Source: Merluccius polli | Lineage: Eukaryota; Chordata; Actinopteri; Gadiformes; Merlucciidae | Direction of reading: 5' to 3' | NCBI GenBank assembly: GCA_030340625.1 | Contig: JAOPHQ010002341.1 | Coordinates: forward strand, 39,884-103,883 | DNA: 64,000 bases | Shown here: in pieces, positions 1 to 41,489 of the stretch | Layout of the letters: each line of letters opens with the position of its first letter | Numbering within the stretch: position 1 is the first letter of the stretch | Program-made: the position numbers and the translations under genes | The notes under the pieces: model-generated | What the model was told of the DNA's origin: nothing | The model's database searches: none | What the model saw: the letters and a program-made list of their open reading frames with translations, nothing else

Positions 1-32
1 AGGCGTCTCCGTCCTACGGATGGTGCATGTGA

Positions 33-433
33 CAGGGTATCTGCAGGTTTCAGCAAGTCAAATTTAAGACTTTTTAAGACCTTTTTAATACCACCTTGAA
101 TGAAATTTAAGACCTAAAACACGTGACGGTGGGGGGGATCCCGCTGGATTACAACCCAAGCATAGCATGTGTGTCACTCAATGAGACTCATTCATAACCT
201 CATTGATAATGTTTATATATGCAGCTAGCAAGAAAGAAGCCTCTCTACATGTCCTTCCCGAAAAGTCCCGCGAGAAAAATAAATAAATGAATAGTCCTGC
301 CCCGACAAATTTAAGACCTTGAGTTACAGTATTTAAGACCAGCATATGACATTATTAACGAATTGAAGACTTTTTAAGGCCTTCAATTTAGAAACATGAA
401 TTTAAGACTTTTTAAGGATGCGCGGACACCCTG
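33..433. mobile_element. hAT-like non-autonomous element (MITE)
   Basis: A 401-bp block begins CAGGGTATCTGC and ends GCGGACACCCTG, so its ends are imperfect inverted repeats of the hAT type. The same 6-bp word, ATGTGA, flanks it at 27-32 and 434-439 and may be what remains of a target duplication. The interior is AT-rich and repeats the phrase TTTAAGACTTTTTAAG, a pattern common in fish interspersed repeats. There is no coding capacity. It sits in the intron after exon 3 of the minus-strand zinc-finger gene. Confidence 0.6.
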
Positions 434-465
434 ATGTGATGTCACATCTGGCGAGGGGTTTTTAC

Positions 466-561
466 CTGAGCCAGGATCTCCTCCGCCTGCTGATCGCTCA
501 ACACATAGTTCTGGACGCTGTTCAGCAGAGTGATGGTGCCGTCGGGTTGCAGCACGTATTC
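466..561 (-). CDS. Zinc-finger gene exon 3
   Basis: A 96-base, phase-0 exon between acceptor GCTCTAG and donor GTAAAA. Its 32 residues contain no Cys or His and look like a small conserved protein-interaction segment rich in Leu, Gln and Glu. Later exons lie outside the window. Confidence 0.75.
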
Positions 562-1463
562 CTAGAGCGAAAGAGGAGAGAGCGTTGAGTATGTTTCAGT
601 CTTCCCGATGACGAGTCAAAAAAAAAAAAAAAAATGCACTTATGAGTGCGGCCAAAGTACAAAGGGGATGCGTGTGTGTGTGTGTGTGTGTGTGCGCGCA
701 GCGGTCCTTACGGCGGTCTCCGTTTTGCTGTGCGTGCTACTTCTGCTGTGGCTCTTCCTGTGCTCCAGCCAGACGTCGGGGGAGTCGAACAGAGCCAGGC
801 AGTCCAGACACTGGTACTTGACCGGACCCGCGCCGTCTGCTCCCGCCTCGTCCGTCTCCAGGACCTCGCACAGCTCTGAGGGAACGGACACGCGTATTAT
901 GAACAGCCTCGCACCGGATTAAAGAAAAAGTCTCGAGGCCGCAAACCGTAAAAACTATGTACCATGTGCACATCTAGTTCAGGTTGCATTTTCGTCCACA
1001 TGCGTGTGTGTGTGTCACACGCAAATCAAAACCTCAACGACCTTTGTCCTAACGAGAGCGAGCGGACGAACCCGCGACGACCCCCCACATCCCAACTGCG
1101 ATAACTGAACAAACCCGACCATCCATCCCCCCCCCCCCCCTCCCCCCCCAAAATCCCTTTACCCTGGTGCTCCACCTCCATCCCGGCCTCCCGCATGTGC
1201 ATCTCCTGGTGCTGCAGCAGCTCGTCGGAGTTCACCAGCAGGGCGCCGCACTCCAGGCACTGGTACTGCTGGCTCTCCTCCTCGGCCGCCGCGTCCCGGA
1301 CGGCCGCCTCGCCGTCCGCCTCGCCGTCCGCCCCGTTGTGGATCTGCTGGTGGACCAGCACGTCCTCCAGGGTGTTGAAGAGCGCGTGGCACTCGCTGCA
1401 CATGTACTGGTGCTCCACGTACACGCCCTCGGCGGCGGCGCCGTCGTCGCCCGGCTCCGCCAT
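466..1463 (-). CDS. C2H2 zinc-finger protein, ZNF526/ZNF574-like, N-terminal exons (partial)
   Basis: Three coding exons on the minus strand join in frame: 1463-1163, 875-712 and 561-466. Donors are GTAAAG, GTAAGG and GTAAAA, and both acceptors are good. They encode 187 residues and the gene continues past the left edge. The ATG at 1463 starts an acidic leader. Finger-like units follow at about residues 19-42 (YMCSEC...HQQIH), 67-90 (YQCLECG...HQEMH) and, in exon 2, YQCLDC...HRKSH. Exon 3 is finger-free (EYVLQPDGTI...EEILAQ). Three early, poorly linked fingers starting Y-x-C-x2-C are what I recall of the human ZNF574 and ZNF526 N-termini. The protein is probably a nuclear DNA-binding factor, but its targets cannot be told from sequence. 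Family confidence is good; which of the two orthologues it represents is unsure. Confidence 0.82.
712..875 (-). CDS. Zinc-finger gene exon 2
   Basis: Begins after the acceptor CGTTCCCTCAG and ends at donor GTAAGG. It encodes an acidic stretch, a third finger-like unit (CLDC...HRKSH) and a Ser/Thr-rich tail. A (TG)n tract lies just inside the following intron. Confidence 0.8.
1163..1463 (-). CDS. Zinc-finger gene exon 1 (coding part)
   Basis: GC-rich exon of 100 codons plus one base, carrying the start codon and the first two C2H2-like units. It ends at a GTAAAG donor (1162-1157). The split codon G|AG joins cleanly to exon 2. Confidence 0.82.
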
Positions 1464-2527
1464 CCTGGGGCCGCCGGTCCACTCAGGGGGGTGAGGGGGC
1501 GGGGTTGATGACGTGTTAGTGGGCTGTCACGGAGGAGGGGGGGGGGGGGGGGGGGGGGTGGTGGTTTACTGCCAAAACGTCAACCCTGGTTTTGTGTCCA
1601 TAGGTTTGGGGTTGTCTGTGGAATTGCGCAGGCGCACACACAGACACACACACACACACACACACACAATGTCTTGTGACTACGAAACGCAATCCTACCG
1701 TTCACGAAAGGCACGGTTTAGTTATTTTCCGACCCGGGGGGTAAACAGGGTAAAACACGGCCATTCTAGTCGTTATTCGTGCTTTTTTTTTTTTAAACAG
1801 GTTGATATTCCGCGTCTCGTTTGTCAACAAGCTGTTTATAATGGAGGCAAATAACAACAACAACAACAACAACAAACATAAAAAAAAATTAAAAAAAATG
1901 GCTCCTCAATGAATCACACGTCTCTCGTACTTCCGACGCGGCCGGGTTTCGATGGCGTCGACTCGCCTAACAGACCCGTCCCCCCCCCCCCCCCCGCGGG
2001 TCGGACCGGGATCTGCGGTGGCGCCGCTCCCTTGGACAGCGAAGACCCCCTATTTATTCATTTCCCCCCCCCACTCCCCTCTCTCTCTATCTCTCCCCCC
2101 CACCTGCACCGCAATTTCCTGAGCGCGGCTCCCCGACACGCGGCGGCGGTCGTCAGGCGGCGCTACCCGGTTTTCTCCGTCAGTCCGCGGCTACCGGGAC
2201 GGGCCCTCCTTTTTCTCTCCCTCTCTCTCTTACCTCTCCTTTACTCTCCCGCGTGTGCTCGTCACTCGCGCGCGTCCGCGTCCCCCTCTCTCTCTCTGTG
2301 TGTGTCTCCCTCCAGACGCTCAGCCCCCCCCCCCCCCCCCCGCCTCCTCGCCACAGGTTCCGGGTACCGCCGAAGTAGTTTCGAAAATATGCGCCGGGAT
2401 TGAAAATCGCATTTCAAATGCGTGAAATGAAACGTTTGGCCCCGCCGATCGCCTCCATTATTCTTGTGATGAGTCGCTCCGCCCCCTAATGCGGTAGCGC
2501 TCGGGTTTTTTTTTTTCGGGCGCTGCG

Positions 2528-2549
2528 ATTGGACGGCGCGCCTGCCAAT
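2528..2549. promoter_or_regulatory. Paired inverted CCAAT boxes (NF-Y type)
   Basis: ATTGG at 2528-2532 and CCAAT at 2545-2549 flank a GCGCGC-rich spacer. Opposed CCAAT boxes inside CpG-rich DNA are typical of divergent vertebrate promoters. NF-Y binding is inferred. Confidence 0.4.
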
Positions 2550-3281
2550 CACCGCGCGTTCGTGCGCTGTCGGGAATAATCGGAGAAATGAGTTCCCGAT
2601 TTGGGGAAGATTCACGTGAACGCCCCCCCCTCAAGTCGGGACAACAATTAGGAAAGTGGGCGAAAAAATGTTGGTACACGACTTGCCGACTTAAAACGGT
2701 TCTCATTAGCATTAACCCTGATAACGAGCCAGGTAAAGCAATAGTGTAGTGGTTTTAGGGAATGCAGTGGTGTTAGCGACAAAAATCACTCTAAAAAAAA
2801 TTAAAAATCCACACATCTTCTTTGTAGCGTCCATATTGTTTCAATGTCGTTGTTGTTGACTTAAAAGCTCATGAACACACCGGAGTCGGAAGAACGACTT
2901 CCCAACTCGGTTATCGGGACCATCCGAGCAGGACGTGAACGCGGCACCATGTCTCGGTCACGTGGGTTGTGGGTCTTGTAGTTTTCTTCAAGTACGTCGA
3001 CACCAACGTTGCCGTTAGGATTTCTGGTTATTCAATTGTAATGAAATAGCACGCCTTTTAAACTAGAGAAAAATAGGTCATGATATTGACGAACGCTATT
3101 TGAAACCGACAGTTATAAAGGCTATATATTTGTACAAATTAACTCTGTGTCTGTGATAGCAACACACTTATTAATACTCTCACGTAGTCATGGGCTCGTT
3201 GCTATATTGCACTTGTGCGGCGGGTTTAGAAAATCAGTTGAACTTGTTTACTGCCTTGGGGCCCCCCTTCAAAACTGGTGG

Positions 3282-3298
3282 ACTACATTACCCATGAG
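3282..3298 (+). promoter_or_regulatory. ZNF143/THAP11-like promoter motif
   Basis: ACTACATTACCCATGAG closely matches the ACTACAATTCCC-type element bound by ZNF143 and THAP11 near vertebrate transcription starts. It lies 254 bp upstream of the gsk3a start codon. A weaker reverse copy (GGGTCTTGTAGT) is at 2971-2982. Function is inferred from the motif only. Confidence 0.45.
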
Positions 3299-3551
3299 TC
3301 CATGCGGCGTTTACGTCGTCGTGCGTCAAGTCCCTGTCCCTGTCCCCCCCCCCTCCCCCTCCCCCCCCACCATCACTGCTCCACTGAGGAAGAAAGGGGA
3401 GAAGAAGAGTTACCTGTAGAGAACGCTGTAAGTGTAGTTCAATTTGTACCGAATCTCCACCATAATAATAATAACAGTTTAGGTTCCGCCGGTGCCCGCC
3501 TGGCTCTTCGTAACGAGTACCCCCCTTGCCCCGGCGTTAGTTTTCACAAAT

Positions 3552-16634
<13,083 letters not shown>

Positions 16635-17720
16635 GCCTCCCTAATCACTCTGCCCCCCCACCCCACCCTTTCTCTTGTCTTCCCCCCTTCGTCTTTCCTC
16701 TCTTCTGCCTCCACTCTAAACCCTCTCTTCCTCTTCCTCTCCCCCTCCCCTCCGGGCTCCGTACCGCTCAAGAATATCCACTCACACAACACACTCAACG
16801 TTTTTTCTATTCCCCTAGATGTCAACAGTCTCTGGTGTAAATGGATGATTCAGTGGCGTTGGGCTTAAGAAGAGTATAGGTGTTTTAAAGATCCTCAAAG
16901 CAACCCGTTATCCAGGTTATTGGAAGTAGTGATTTTATGCCTTGTGCGATCCTTGTCTCGCCTGCTAGAATGAGGAAGAGGAGAAAAAAAAGTGTGGCCA
17001 GGGCGTACCAACGCTAATCTCTGTCCACCTATTTGTGTATCCAAAAGTAGGGTATTTCTGTATTATAATTGGCTTTTATCGACTTTTATTTTTTCTATTT
17101 ATTCAAATTAGCAGATTTTATGTGTGTCAGTGAATGGGCCTTGATTGGCTGTGTATGGGAGATACGGGCCATGTTTGAGACGTGAGTGATATCGACAATC
17201 ATCCTTAGTAGAGTTGAAATTTAACTGTGGCATTGTTGAGTTGGTTCAGTCCGTCGCACTGCTGAATGGTGAATGAAAGGAAAAAAAATGTTTTCTTTTA
17301 AAATACATGGTTTTATCCTGAATACTGAGCGGCAAGTAACAATGGTGGTTGCCGCTGTGGTGTTTTGATAAGGGGAGATTTTAGGTCTTAAAACAGTTTC
17401 CCACTCGGAATAGAAAGCCCAAGTCTATTGAACAAACAGTTTCTTTCTTCTTAACGTCTTAAATATTATTTTTATGGAATGTAGGCATTGATGAGGTAGC
17501 AGTGCACATGTGTATTGACTGCAGTTTGTGTAAGCCCAGGCGTCAAGACCGAGAGACCCTTGCTCTGCAACCCACGCACAGAATTGTTGCAATAGGGGAA
17601 AGTGACGTATTAGGATTATATACTTGTGACAAGCAGTACTACATTTGATGCTCCTATTAGGCTTCATCCTTGTCCTTTTTTTAATGTGTTTAGTTGATTT
17701 AATTGCTGATAACTACACCC

Positions 17721-17722
<2 letters not shown>

Positions 17723-17780
<58 letters not shown>
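17723..17780. repeat. (CA)n microsatellite in the gsk3a 3' UTR
   Basis: A pure CA tract of about 58 bp in the predicted transcript. CA-rich 3' UTR elements can be bound by hnRNP L-type proteins; that role is only a possibility here. Confidence 0.9.
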
Positions 17781-17782
<2 letters not shown>

Positions 17783-18482
17783 GACTGCACCGCTACCTCT
17801 GAGTAGTACTTTACTTTCTCACCGCCACAGATATGCATGTTTACCCAAGTTGATCAATAACCTCCACTGGCAGATATTAGTCTGATCAGGAAAATATGCC
17901 CCCCACAATCCCTTCTCAAAAAAAAGCTAAACTACCATTTCTTGGAGCCTCCCCCCCCCCCCCCCCCCTCTCATTCCTCCTTTGTCCTTCTTTCAACCTC
18001 TTTCTGTCACTGCTAAACTGTAAATATCAAGTACCTTTTATTTTGTTATTATTATTATTATATTGTATTTTTTGGTTTTGTTTCCTATAATAGACAGGAG
18101 CCTGGCTCTCTTCTCAGTCTCAGTCTGTAAATAAGATTTCATTTCTGTCCCTGGTTTAGGAGGGGAAACGGAGCAAAAATGTTTCTCTCAATTTTATTCT
18201 CTCTCCCTCCATTTCTCTATTGTGGCCCTCCCTCTCCCCCTTCTCACCCCCTCCCCTGAAATGTTGTCATAATTGTTTTTATTTATTGTATAGTTTTCGG
18301 TGGGATGTTTTTTTTGTTTTATTTTGTTCTTTTAATTGTCAACCCAGGGCGCGTTGAGCTTTAGTTTAATTGTATTTGTTTTTAGTCCAACATTGTCACA
18401 TGTAAATGTTCCAACATCCAAGATACTGTACTTTAGATCCAGACATTGGAGTGTCCTTCCAGTCCATGGTTGTGTGTGTGTG

Positions 18483-18540
18483 TATATATCTATAGATATA
18501 TCTATAGATCTATAGATATAGATCTATAGATATATATATC
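18483..18540. repeat. Palindromic TCTATAGA cluster
   Basis: Successive TCTATAGA and AGATCTAT words are overlapping self-complementary units within about 60 bp. In RNA the stretch could fold into several alternative stems. Confidence 0.7.
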
Positions 18541-18980
18541 TCTGTACACACGGGTACACCTGCTTTCCTATAGGCACAGCTATAGGTCTCTGTCTAACTT
18601 CAATGTGAAGGGAATGTTAAAACGCCTTGGGTCAATAGGGTTGTGGTGGTGTTAGGGAGCCAGAATGGCTCATCACGCGTATATGATCCCTGGCGCCATT
18701 GCTGTGACTGGGAGGATCTGGGGGTGGGTGGAAAAATGATTGTCTGTCCAGTGACTTGAACCATCCCCCCCCCCCCCCCCCCCCCCCTCTGTTTCTAGTA
18801 TGACTGCAAATGGGCGGCCGTGTTACTTTGTTGTGAGCCTCACAAACAATGTGTGTGTGTCTGCGTGTGTGTGTGTGTGTCTGCGTATGTGTGTCTGCGT
18901 GTGTGTGTTTTAGTGAAAAGAGGGGACACCCTTCATGCCCTTGATGTTTTTTCCAATAAAGAGGACTGATTTCACTTTCA

Positions 18981-20950
18981 TTTAATTCCCCCACCCGCCC
19001 CTGTCACATGTTGGTTTTATTTTGTTGTGATCCTGCTTTATTTTTGTTGCCCTTTGCTGAGGGCAAAAAGTCATTGTTGGGAACAGAACGGTTGTACAAA
19101 GGAGATGATGGAAAGAGCAATGGGGGGAGAGAGACTTTTTTGTTTGTTGGTATAAATAATTAAACTCATTAAAGTGATGAAACTGTCCCTGCTTCCTGTC
19201 CTTGACTGAATAAGGCTTGATGTATACAGACACAAACTTTCACTCAGCTTTTAGGCATTGTTGATAGTTATAAGATGGCAATGTGTATTCCGGAGCAGGA
19301 GGCGATGGCCTTTTGGTTGTTGGAAAATGTTTTCAAACTTTGTAAAGTATGTTCATAACTTTATTTTTTTTATTTTGCAATATTTCAAGCAGTTACTTTG
19401 GTTACCTAAATGTGTAGATTTGCCGCAAAACGAATCCCATCATCCAAACATTTAATTCATTGCAAATCTTTTATAGAATGTGATGAATGAAAGAGCCTGT
19501 GCCGGCTTAGTCCATCTTTTGAACATGACTTACAGAGCAATTTATTTCCCGTTTGTAAAACAAGGATTTTGAACAGTGCCACGTATAATCATATTGTCAA
19601 GTACCGGTAATTATGGGTCTTTCACACAGCAATAAGGGAAAAGTATATTGAATGCAATTTGGTTCATCATTAAACCTTTATTGGCTGGAGTTTACATGAA
19701 AATGTGCCAGGGCTACTTCTTGACAAGAGACTCGTATTCATCCTATATCTAATTAGTGAAAACCTAGGACAAATATCATGGGTGTATTCCCATCCCAAAA
19801 TATGAATTGTATCTGCACATGCAGGAAATAACCTGGCCCAAATGACTCATCACACAGCAGTGTGCCTCTAGGACATTGTTAAAAACATATCGTGCGGAGT
19901 CAAATAAGACGGATGAGATAAAGTAGACGGCGAGAGGGTGAGACCGTCTCAGTGGGACGGTAGTTGAACTCACTCCTCTGAAACACAGACAACCCCCCCC
20001 CCCTGGACTCCACCTTGCCCAGGCCTTACCTCTACCACATTCCTCACCGTCTAAACAACACATCTCCCTTGTCCTCTAGCGCTATGATAAAGACTGCCAA
20101 GGTTGAATAATGTTATCCTGCGGCTGTACTGCGCAGCCCCCCCAGTTTATGTGGAGGGTGAGTGGTCCGGGCCCCTCTGGCTGGACGCCCGGCCTCGGCT
20201 CTTTAATACCATTTGGAGTCGGGTTAAACGGTGTGGAGGAGCAGCTCGTCTTCCCAATCAGCCGGGAGAGCACAGAGGGAGGGTGGGGTGGGGTGGGGGG
20301 GGGGCACTGTGTAATTCTGGGAGAGGCAGTGCAGTGGTGGGCAAGTCTATACTGCCACTGACCTCCGAGCGGAGTACTTTGTGGGGCCGAAACAAGACAC
20401 ATCGACGGGCTGTTGGGTAATGATTGTGTAGGGTGAATTCAATAACTGGATATAGACTTAATAAACCTGCATGTGTGAGTCTCTCACTCTCAGACACACA
20501 CACAGTCGAGGGCATCTTATTCTGTGTGCCCATGTCCTCTACCCACGCAGCCTTGACATTAACCCATTTATTTTATTTTATAATTAATTTCTTAATTTAC
20601 AATACACTCAGAGACCCCTTGCCTTGAATTGAACACAATTTGACAAACAATGACAGCAGGGGAAACCTTTAGAGCACATTTTAAAAATATACACACCAAA
20701 GTTTCTCGATGTCCTAAGCTTCTTGATTATTATTACCTCTGGAAATAACAGTAATACAGGTGTAAAAAAAAACATATTTGAATGCACAGTACAATATGGT
20801 CAAATAATACCGCCGCGCTTTTAAATTAGAAAGTCTCTTACGTGAAATGGGATACTATTGGTGTATGAAATGAGCTGGCAGCCTATCAGAAGAAGGCTTG
20901 TTATCATGCAGAAACCCAACGTAATACTGTCAATAGTGCTATTTTCTCCA
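18981..20950. other. Intergenic spacer downstream of gsk3a
   Basis: AT-rich unique-looking sequence with a few C or G runs (19993, 20298). No frame with family similarity or coding character is visible on either strand. Confidence 0.5.
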
Positions 20951-20970
20951 CGGACAAGAGTCTGAGTTTG
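20951..20970 (+). other. Candidate 5' non-coding exon end of the second zinc-finger gene
   Basis: A near-perfect donor follows at 20971 (GTTTG|GTAAGT). The first coding exon begins only two bases after its acceptor at 22703, so an upstream non-coding exon is required, and this donor is the best candidate I see. The start of the exon cannot be placed. CG-containing sequence continues to about 21.6 kb. Confidence 0.35.
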
Positions 20971-22705
20971 GTAAGTAACGTTAAACTATTTTCACATATT
21001 GTACGCAAATCTCCTGGCGTTTACACGACACGCCGCGTTATCTACAGCCCTGCGCGGAGGTTTTCAACGGGGGGAGACAAACTAACGTTAACTTTTAGTT
21101 GGTCGCCGCCATTATACCACCGAAGAAGCGCTCACCGCCCTCCTTCTTCATCGCCTCTTCTTCTTCTACATCTTAACCTCCGTCGAAGAAAAAAGTAAAC
21201 ACCGTCGGTCGAAGGGACGGGGCTGGGAGTCGTCGTTGCTAGCATACGTTATATGGAAAGCGGTTTCCAACCACAACGTTTAATGTACATCACAGACAAC
21301 ACTGTAGATGGGCCGGCTACCATTGCTACCAACGCGTTAGCCATTTCGCCGATAAGATGGCCCTCTGCTCGGTGACTGTAGAGCAGCAGTCAAGTGTCCC
21401 GACCGGTTAGCCGTTAGCATTAGCTTGCTAGTGACATGCGGGGAGATTGCGTTATCCGGAGCCCCGGTTAACAACATAGGCAATGGGCTAGCGAACATAG
21501 GCAGTGTGTTATATTGTGTTTTTAATACATGTGTTGGTTGTATCCTATGATCTTGGTGTGTCATGGTCACCGGGAATCACCAAGACCGGTGCGAAGCGGC
21601 TAACGCTAACCGAAACGCAGCCCTAGGAGGATGACTTGAGCATAATCAGGGATATTGCGGAGCTGATGTTTCGCTATGAAATCATGTAAATGTGGCGATC
21701 CTTCCCAGTGTTGTGCTGAGCACGATTCATTCAACAGTCTGGATGAAATGATATTTTAGTCATACTGATCACGATCTGAAATATAGATTAGTTTGCTAAT
21801 ACAAACTTCAGTTTAAGTATGGTCCAATATGTCACCAAAAACTACAATCCGAAACTTTACCAAATGCAAAATATTTGAATTAAAATGGCAAATGCCCTAT
21901 GAAACTCGTTCTCTAATGGATAACCCCATTATCCTTCGCATGCGTATATATTATGCATGATGTGTACATACATACTTAGACCGAGCATTGTAAGTTAACT
22001 AGTTTTGAATTGTAGCAATGTAAATACTCCGGTTGCAGATGTGAGTTCATTGCTGGAAACTGCAACAGGAGTTTGTCTGCTTGCGCCATGAACCTTATTA
22101 CAGCAGCTATCAAAATGATGCGAGAGAGCGGCCCATGAAATGGCAGAAAGACAAACTTGGCTGGCTCTCTTATTTTGCAGACACACCTGCATGGTCAAAC
22201 TAACAAATTAGCCCATTTCTGACCCATGGCGTTGAGTCATTTTGGCAACCTGCAAAATACAGAACTTTGTGTCCAAGCTTGGTTTTTAATAATGCATGTC
22301 GATGCACATTCTCATCAGGAGATGGCAATATTCACAACTAGACATTATTTCAAATTGAATTTGCTGTTGTGTAAGCACTGCAAAAGCACGAAGTACATTA
22401 AGTTTAATTATTTCTTCTTCAATTTTTATCTCCTGGTGATGAACAGGACTATAAAACCAAGTAAAGGGGTATGTGATGTAACCGCGCCTCCCGACAGACT
22501 AAAAGGTATATCCTTCCTCCTGCCTAGATGCCCTTGACTAAATCACTACCCAGCATTGGCAACTTCAACGTTCTATTTATACCACACCATCTGTAACACT
22601 CATTCGTTTATAATTCCCATTGCATGTAATTTATGAGATACTTTTATTGATTAAAAGCTCCCTAACTGATTAGATGTCTTTGGTTCCTGATATGCCTTTG
22701 CAGCC

Positions 22706-38670
<15,965 letters not shown>

Positions 38671-39090
38671 GGGGAGGGGAGTGGATGGAGATGATGTTGA
38701 TGGCCGACTGCTGTCAGGACATCAGCTTCCCGCGTTGATAGGACATAATGCTCTGAGCGGGACTGGGAGACGACTGGTATGAGGTGTGTTCACGGTGTGC
38801 GGTGGTGGGGTGATAAATACTAACAAGTATGTCCTCTTCGGTTTCGATAAGCCCCATGCTGGGATGAATACGGTCGGAAGGGTTTAAAATGAAAAAAAAA
38901 CATGAAATGATCGGAAATAAATCAATGAAATGTCTCTTCACACTGATTGAAAGGCAGATTGTAAAGTTGACAGTTTGTTTTATATAGTTACGACTCGTAT
39001 TTACAACTTGTTTTATCAGGGCTGAGCTGGCGTTGGCCTCTCAAATCTCAACTGCTTTCTTAATAATAAAACGCTTCAGCTTCCATGTCT
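38671..39090 (+). other. 3' UTR and polyadenylation region of the zinc-finger gene
   Basis: Two AATAAA signals, at 38916-38921 and 39065-39070, follow the stop codon. The second precedes a TGTCTGTCAG stretch that could be the downstream element. The true end is not determined. Confidence 0.5.
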
Positions 39091-41426
39091 GTCAGCGTCC
39101 GTCATTTTAAAAGGGGTACATAGGGGGCACTGCCCCCTATCTTCAATCAGAAAGGTTTTTATTATAGGCTGTGCTGTAAATTGAAAAAGGTGCATTTTTT
39201 GATAAACAACGTTGGGCCTTTATGAAGGGGAGAAAACTGTCCCCTCTGCATTTTCCATTTGGCCCTTCCTCCGTCGCCCTCCCTCAGTGAAACATGCTCG
39301 CAGTTTAAAATGAATGGAGAGGAGCGAGAGTGAGTTAGTGGTGGTGTTTAGATGAACACTAATGTCACTGTAATTTATTGGACATCACACCATCGATTGG
39401 TTTTGTGTTGTATTCACATGTGGTAGGCCTGCTAACGGGGTAGTGATGGGATTTATGGTGATTTAGCTCAAGTGGGACATTACGCACTGGCAAGTCGTGT
39501 TATGAAATCACCCCGCTATCGCTCTATAGTTATCGAACATAATGATCCCATTTGCGTGGGAATAGTTAGAGTTGTCATGTCATCTAAGTACATCTTTTTG
39601 TATTTTCTTTGCCAGAGCTGCAGTAGCCTATTATGGGTTTTATACAGCGGTATGTGGCTGTCTCCCACCAGGGGGAGGGGGGCACTGGGAGCACTCCATC
39701 TCAGTTTGTTTTCATGTCATGGTGGGAGAAAAGCTGATGATTGTGCAGGGGAAGTGAAATGGGGAAATTGCAGCATTTTAGCTGAGCAGAGAGCGGAGAC
39801 ACTGCGCAGGTAAAGAGAGGGGCCAGGAATGCTGCTGCTGCTGCTGCGGCTCGTCATTGCTTTTCTGAGTGAGAGTCAACAAGCAAAACAAGTCAATAAA
39901 TAGATGTGTCTATCCCCCCCCAGCCCCCCTTCCATCCTAGAAACCCCTACACTGATAACCCAGTTTAATTATTTTTATTCAATGTGCTGCCTGATGTTTA
40001 AACCAAATTATTACGCACGCGCACACACGCACACACACAGGGACACGCGCACACACACACACACACACACACGGACACGCACACACACGCACAGGGACAC
40101 GGACACGCACACAGGGACACACACACACAGGGACACGGACGGGTAATGAGATTCTGGATGGGGAGTCATGACGGTGCATCATTCAGCCCCAGGGAACTAA
40201 TCTGGCTATAGTTTTATGAACGTGTGGGTCCACAAGTGTTTTATTTGTAAGTCGACCCAGTGCACGCTTCGGATGATGCTCAGCTGGGCAGATTGTATCC
40301 TCCACCTTTTCGTTTCTAATAAAGGCATCCATCTCTTCTCATACTGCTCTTGTCACTTCCTACAGTCGAGGATATAAATTAAACCCCCGAGCAGAAACCA
40401 CGCGTACAGAGTTTGTTTGCGTCGAATATATAACAATGATGATCATCATCATCATAATGATACCACAGTAATGCCCTCCTGCCAAATAGACCCATGTTTA
40501 GAGTCCGTTGGTTCTCGTCTCTTTTTTTAGTTCCCGTTTACCTTTCAGTATGCAATAAGTGTCAGTCCTGGTGCACACAACGAGCTGGATTTGGGTCACA
40601 CTTGTTTTGGCTGTTTAAAGCCGGAGCTGGAAATGATTGGGATTGCACGCGGTGAAGGTATAATCCCGCCACAGGTGTAAAGGTGTGAACAAAGGTGGAG
40701 GCGAGCGCAAATGCGCATGGAAACAGACGCGTTACCCAGCCAGGTGTGAATGTGACCTCAAAAAAAAAACAACCTCAATGGCATTAGCAGCCGAACGACT
40801 GCTGTGATCGTATAGTCGTTCCGCTTCCAAACAGGCTCAGATTCAGACTTTTGATTGTTTTTTTTTTTGTTTTGTTTTTTATGTATATGCGAGCCAAGAA
40901 ATGTTGTCCTCTTTTTTTGTAGGCCGCTAGTATGCAACACTTTCCGATTTAAAGGTAAAGCCTACAGAGTTTAATATATACAAGTAGGTACACACGAACG
41001 CGCGTGTATAAATTAGGGAACACCGACAAGGTATTAAAATATTTGATCCATTGTTTGCCCGTACAGCAGCTGTTGAATTATTCATAGCGTGTTTAGACGG
41101 TAAAGCTGGAAGAGCACCACGTCTTTGAGCTTAAGGCCTAAATTACTTTCCTACGCGTTTCTAACGTTTCTGGGGGAAGAATGGACATATGTTGAATAGC
41201 CATCCGTTTGAACATGCGTTTGAGTTGTTTTTTTATTTTATTTTTATATCCTAACACACTAAAAATACGCCATGTGACCCCTAAGAGGGAACCTGCATAT
41301 TCAGCTCTAAATAAAGCCGCTGACATCACAGTATTTCATGCAGGTGGAGGACACGCACATTAACATTTTTTGGCTCCCACATCTACTAAATGTTGATATG
41401 GTGGAAACGGAGGTATGAACTGTAGT

Positions 41427-41436
41427 ACCCCCCCCC

Positions 41437-41487
<51 letters not shown>
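41427..41487. repeat. Poly-C followed by (CA)n
   Basis: About 26 C, then about 34 bp of CA. Confidence 0.9.

Positions 41488-41489
<2 letters not shown>

Larger units (their letters stand above)
1464..3551. promoter_or_regulatory. Divergent intergenic/promoter region between the zinc-finger gene and gsk3a
   Basis: The two genes start head to head about 2.1 kb apart. The interval holds a CG-rich stretch (about 1900-2600), a short CA repeat (1637-1668), poly-G and poly-C runs and a polypyrimidine tract (2200-2320). A reverse CCAAT box (ATTGG, 2528-2532) and a forward one (2545-2549) lie close together, and an E-box CACGTG is at 2959-2964. No translated feature is supported. Transcription start sites cannot be placed from sequence alone. 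Confidence 0.5.
16635..18980 (+). other. gsk3a: gsk3a 3' UTR (inferred extent)
   Basis: The sequence after the stop codon is pyrimidine-rich, then T-rich, with a (CA)n array at 17723-17780 and a C run near 17950. An AATAAA at 18955-18960 is the best polyadenylation signal and is followed by GT-rich DNA. No other coding region is seen. The extent is inferred; a cDNA would settle it. Confidence 0.5.

Noticed and set aside
1167..1508. Plus-strand frame opposite the first zinc-finger exon
   Set aside because: Antisense shadow; the minus-strand frame has fingers and splice sites.
1909..2403. 164-residue Pro/Ser-rich frame upstream of gsk3a
   Set aside because: Arises from CG-rich promoter DNA and polypyrimidine tracts, with no conserved-looking segment.
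3492..3551. N-terminal extension of gsk3a from a GTG at 3492
   Set aside because: Not an ATG, and the normal GSK3A start MSG...RTSSFAEP begins at 3552.
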